Assembly: GCA_032123435.1 (NCBI GenBank)
Contig: JAQBFJ010000099.1
Span: 1-6,762, forward strand
Source of the DNA: JAQBFJ01 sp032123435
Lineage (GTDB): Bacteria > Verrucomicrobiota > Kiritimatiellia > UBA8416 > JAQBFJ01
DNA length: 6,762 nt
Direction of reading: 5' to 3'
Shown here: one piece after another, positions 6,011 through 6,762 of the stretch
How the letters are laid out: each line of letters begins with the position of its first letter
How positions within the stretch are numbered: position 1 is the first letter of the stretch
Program-made: the position numbers and the translations under genes
The notes under the pieces: generated by a model
Told to the model about the DNA's origin: nothing
The model's database searches: none
What the model saw: the letters and a program-made list of their open reading frames with translations, nothing else

Positions 6011-6762
6011 CTAACCATTTCTTGAAAGAATAGCAAGCACACGATATAGCTCCGTGGCGCCCCACGCCTGTGCCCCGCAACCCCGAAGCTGATGAGGACT
6101 GTCTCCATCTAAAATCTCAGGAATATGGCCTATACAGCCCTTGTTAATAATCTCAGAACTGCTGAATAACACTGCTCGGGCGCGCGCACCGGCTTTCTCA
6201 CCGTACACCGCAACAAGCGCCTCGCTATACGACGGAAACAACCATGTCCACGCAGTCCCATTGTGATAAGCCGGTTTTCTTCGTGTATCTTCGTCACCAC
6301 AATATTGCCCCCAGTAAGGATGCGCCGGATCATTCAATGTTTTACCCTTATGGTAAACCGGCAAAGCACAGGAAACCGGTTTGTCGGCAAGACTGCGAAT
6401 AGCACCCGGTACCAGAAGTTTTTCACATGAAGCAACTATGCGTTTGCTGATATCCATGTCCTTAACCGCTCCCAGCGTAATCGCTAGAAGTTGATTCGGT
6501 CTCAACGCATCATCAGGTTCCGCCGCGTTAGCAGGCTGGCCTGATCTCACATGCAGACAATCGGAAAGATATCCACGTCGATCATCAAAGAAGTATTTTA
6601 ATATCGATTCACGGACCTGATCCGCCAGTTCGCGCCACGACCCGTTTGGCTCAATCCGGGCGAGAAGCATGAGAGCCGCGTGCCAAAGTGCCTGTATTTC
6701 CACCGGATACCCCTCACGCGGCGTACCTGCTGGATAATTTGTGTCCATCCACGTGAAATGCG
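6011..6762 (-). CDS. glycogen debranching enzyme (amylo-alpha-1,6-glucosidase, GDE_C), C-terminal part, 5' end outside window
   Basis: Carries the alpha-1,6-glucosidase activity that removes glucose branch stubs left by phosphorylase or a transferase. Only the last 249 complete residues are visible; the frame stays open through the right edge, so the first in-window Met (at 6748) is internal, not the start. The fragment opens with HFTWMD then NYPAGTPREGYPVEIQALW, the signature block of the (alpha/alpha)6 barrel of archaeal/bacterial-type debranching enzymes (family GH133, gde_arch-like); the Asp of TWMD is probably a catalytic residue. Further motifs are ALRPNQLLAITLG, CALPVYHKGKTLNDPAHPYW, AYHNGTAWTWLFPSYSEALV and, near the end, RGCGAQAWGATELYRVL. 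The stop is TAG at 6011. The usual full length is about 600-700 residues, so an N-terminal domain and part of the barrel lie to the right. It is on the same strand and 81 nt upstream of the CBM48 gene; it may share the operon, but the gap leaves room for a separate promoter. Confidence 0.92.
   Translation of the reverse strand, partial: HFTWMDTNYPAGTPREGYPVEIQALWHAALMLLARIEPNGSWRELADQVRESILKYFFDDRRGYLSDCLHVRSGQPANAAEPDDALRPNQLLAITLGAVKDMDISKRIVASCEKLLVPGAIRSLADKPVSCALPVYHKGKTLNDPAHPYWGQYCGDEDTRRKPAYHNGTAWTWLFPSYSEALVAVYGEKAGARARAVLFSSSEIINKGCIGHIPEILDGDSPHQLRGCGAQAWGATELYRVLAILSRNG

Noticed and set aside
5995..6020. Possible terminator after the debranching enzyme stop (TAGC/GCTA pairing)
   Set aside because: Only about four pairs form, and no U-run follows on the minus strand.
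6011..6748. Debranching protein read as a complete 245-residue gene starting at 6748
   Set aside because: The reading frame continues to the window edge and the residues before the Met (HFTW) belong to the conserved FTWMD motif, so the Met is internal.

Overview
The window holds a tightly packed bacterial glycogen (alpha-glucan) metabolism cluster. All five genes are on the minus strand, so transcription runs from right to left: glycogen debranching enzyme (3' part only, cut by the right edge), a 92-residue stand-alone AMPK-type glycogen-binding (CBM48) protein, an alpha-glucan phosphorylase of the DUF3417 type (glgP), a GT5 glycogen synthase (glgA), and a branching enzyme (glgB, cut by the left edge). 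Gaps are 81 nt (debranching enzyme to CBM48), 42 nt (CBM48 to glgP), 3 nt (glgP to glgA) and a 44-nt overlap (glgA to glgB). The last four genes therefore look like one operon, with the debranching enzyme probably co-transcribed. No stretch over about 80 nt is non-coding, and I see no RNA gene, mobile element or CRISPR array.

The genes form a complete chain-handling set. GlgA extends alpha-1,4 chains and GlgB introduces alpha-1,6 branches. GlgP releases glucose-1-phosphate from chain ends, the debranching enzyme clears the stubs phosphorylase leaves, and the small CBM48 protein would bind the polymer. The donor-making enzyme (GlgC or equivalent) is not in the window.

The organism is a bacterium: Shine-Dalgarno sites, overlapping genes and operon packing all show this. 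Base composition is moderate and slightly AT-leaning by eye. The enzyme set (GBE1-like branching enzyme, DUF3417 phosphorylase, GT5 synthase with an unusual N-terminal insertion, archaeal/bacterial-type debranching enzyme) would fit anaerobic Gram-negative lineages such as Omnitrophota, the PVC group or Desulfobacterota. This placement is a guess from family impressions, not a search.

The most interesting points are the free-standing CBM48 protein with nearly all AMPK-beta sugar-contact positions intact, the branching enzyme that resembles animal/fungal GBE1 rather than E. coli GlgB, the insertion just before the KxGGL loop of GlgA, and an imperfect 26-bp inverted repeat in the only substantial intergenic gap. 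I did not find a wholly new system; this is a variant arrangement of known glycogen enzymes.
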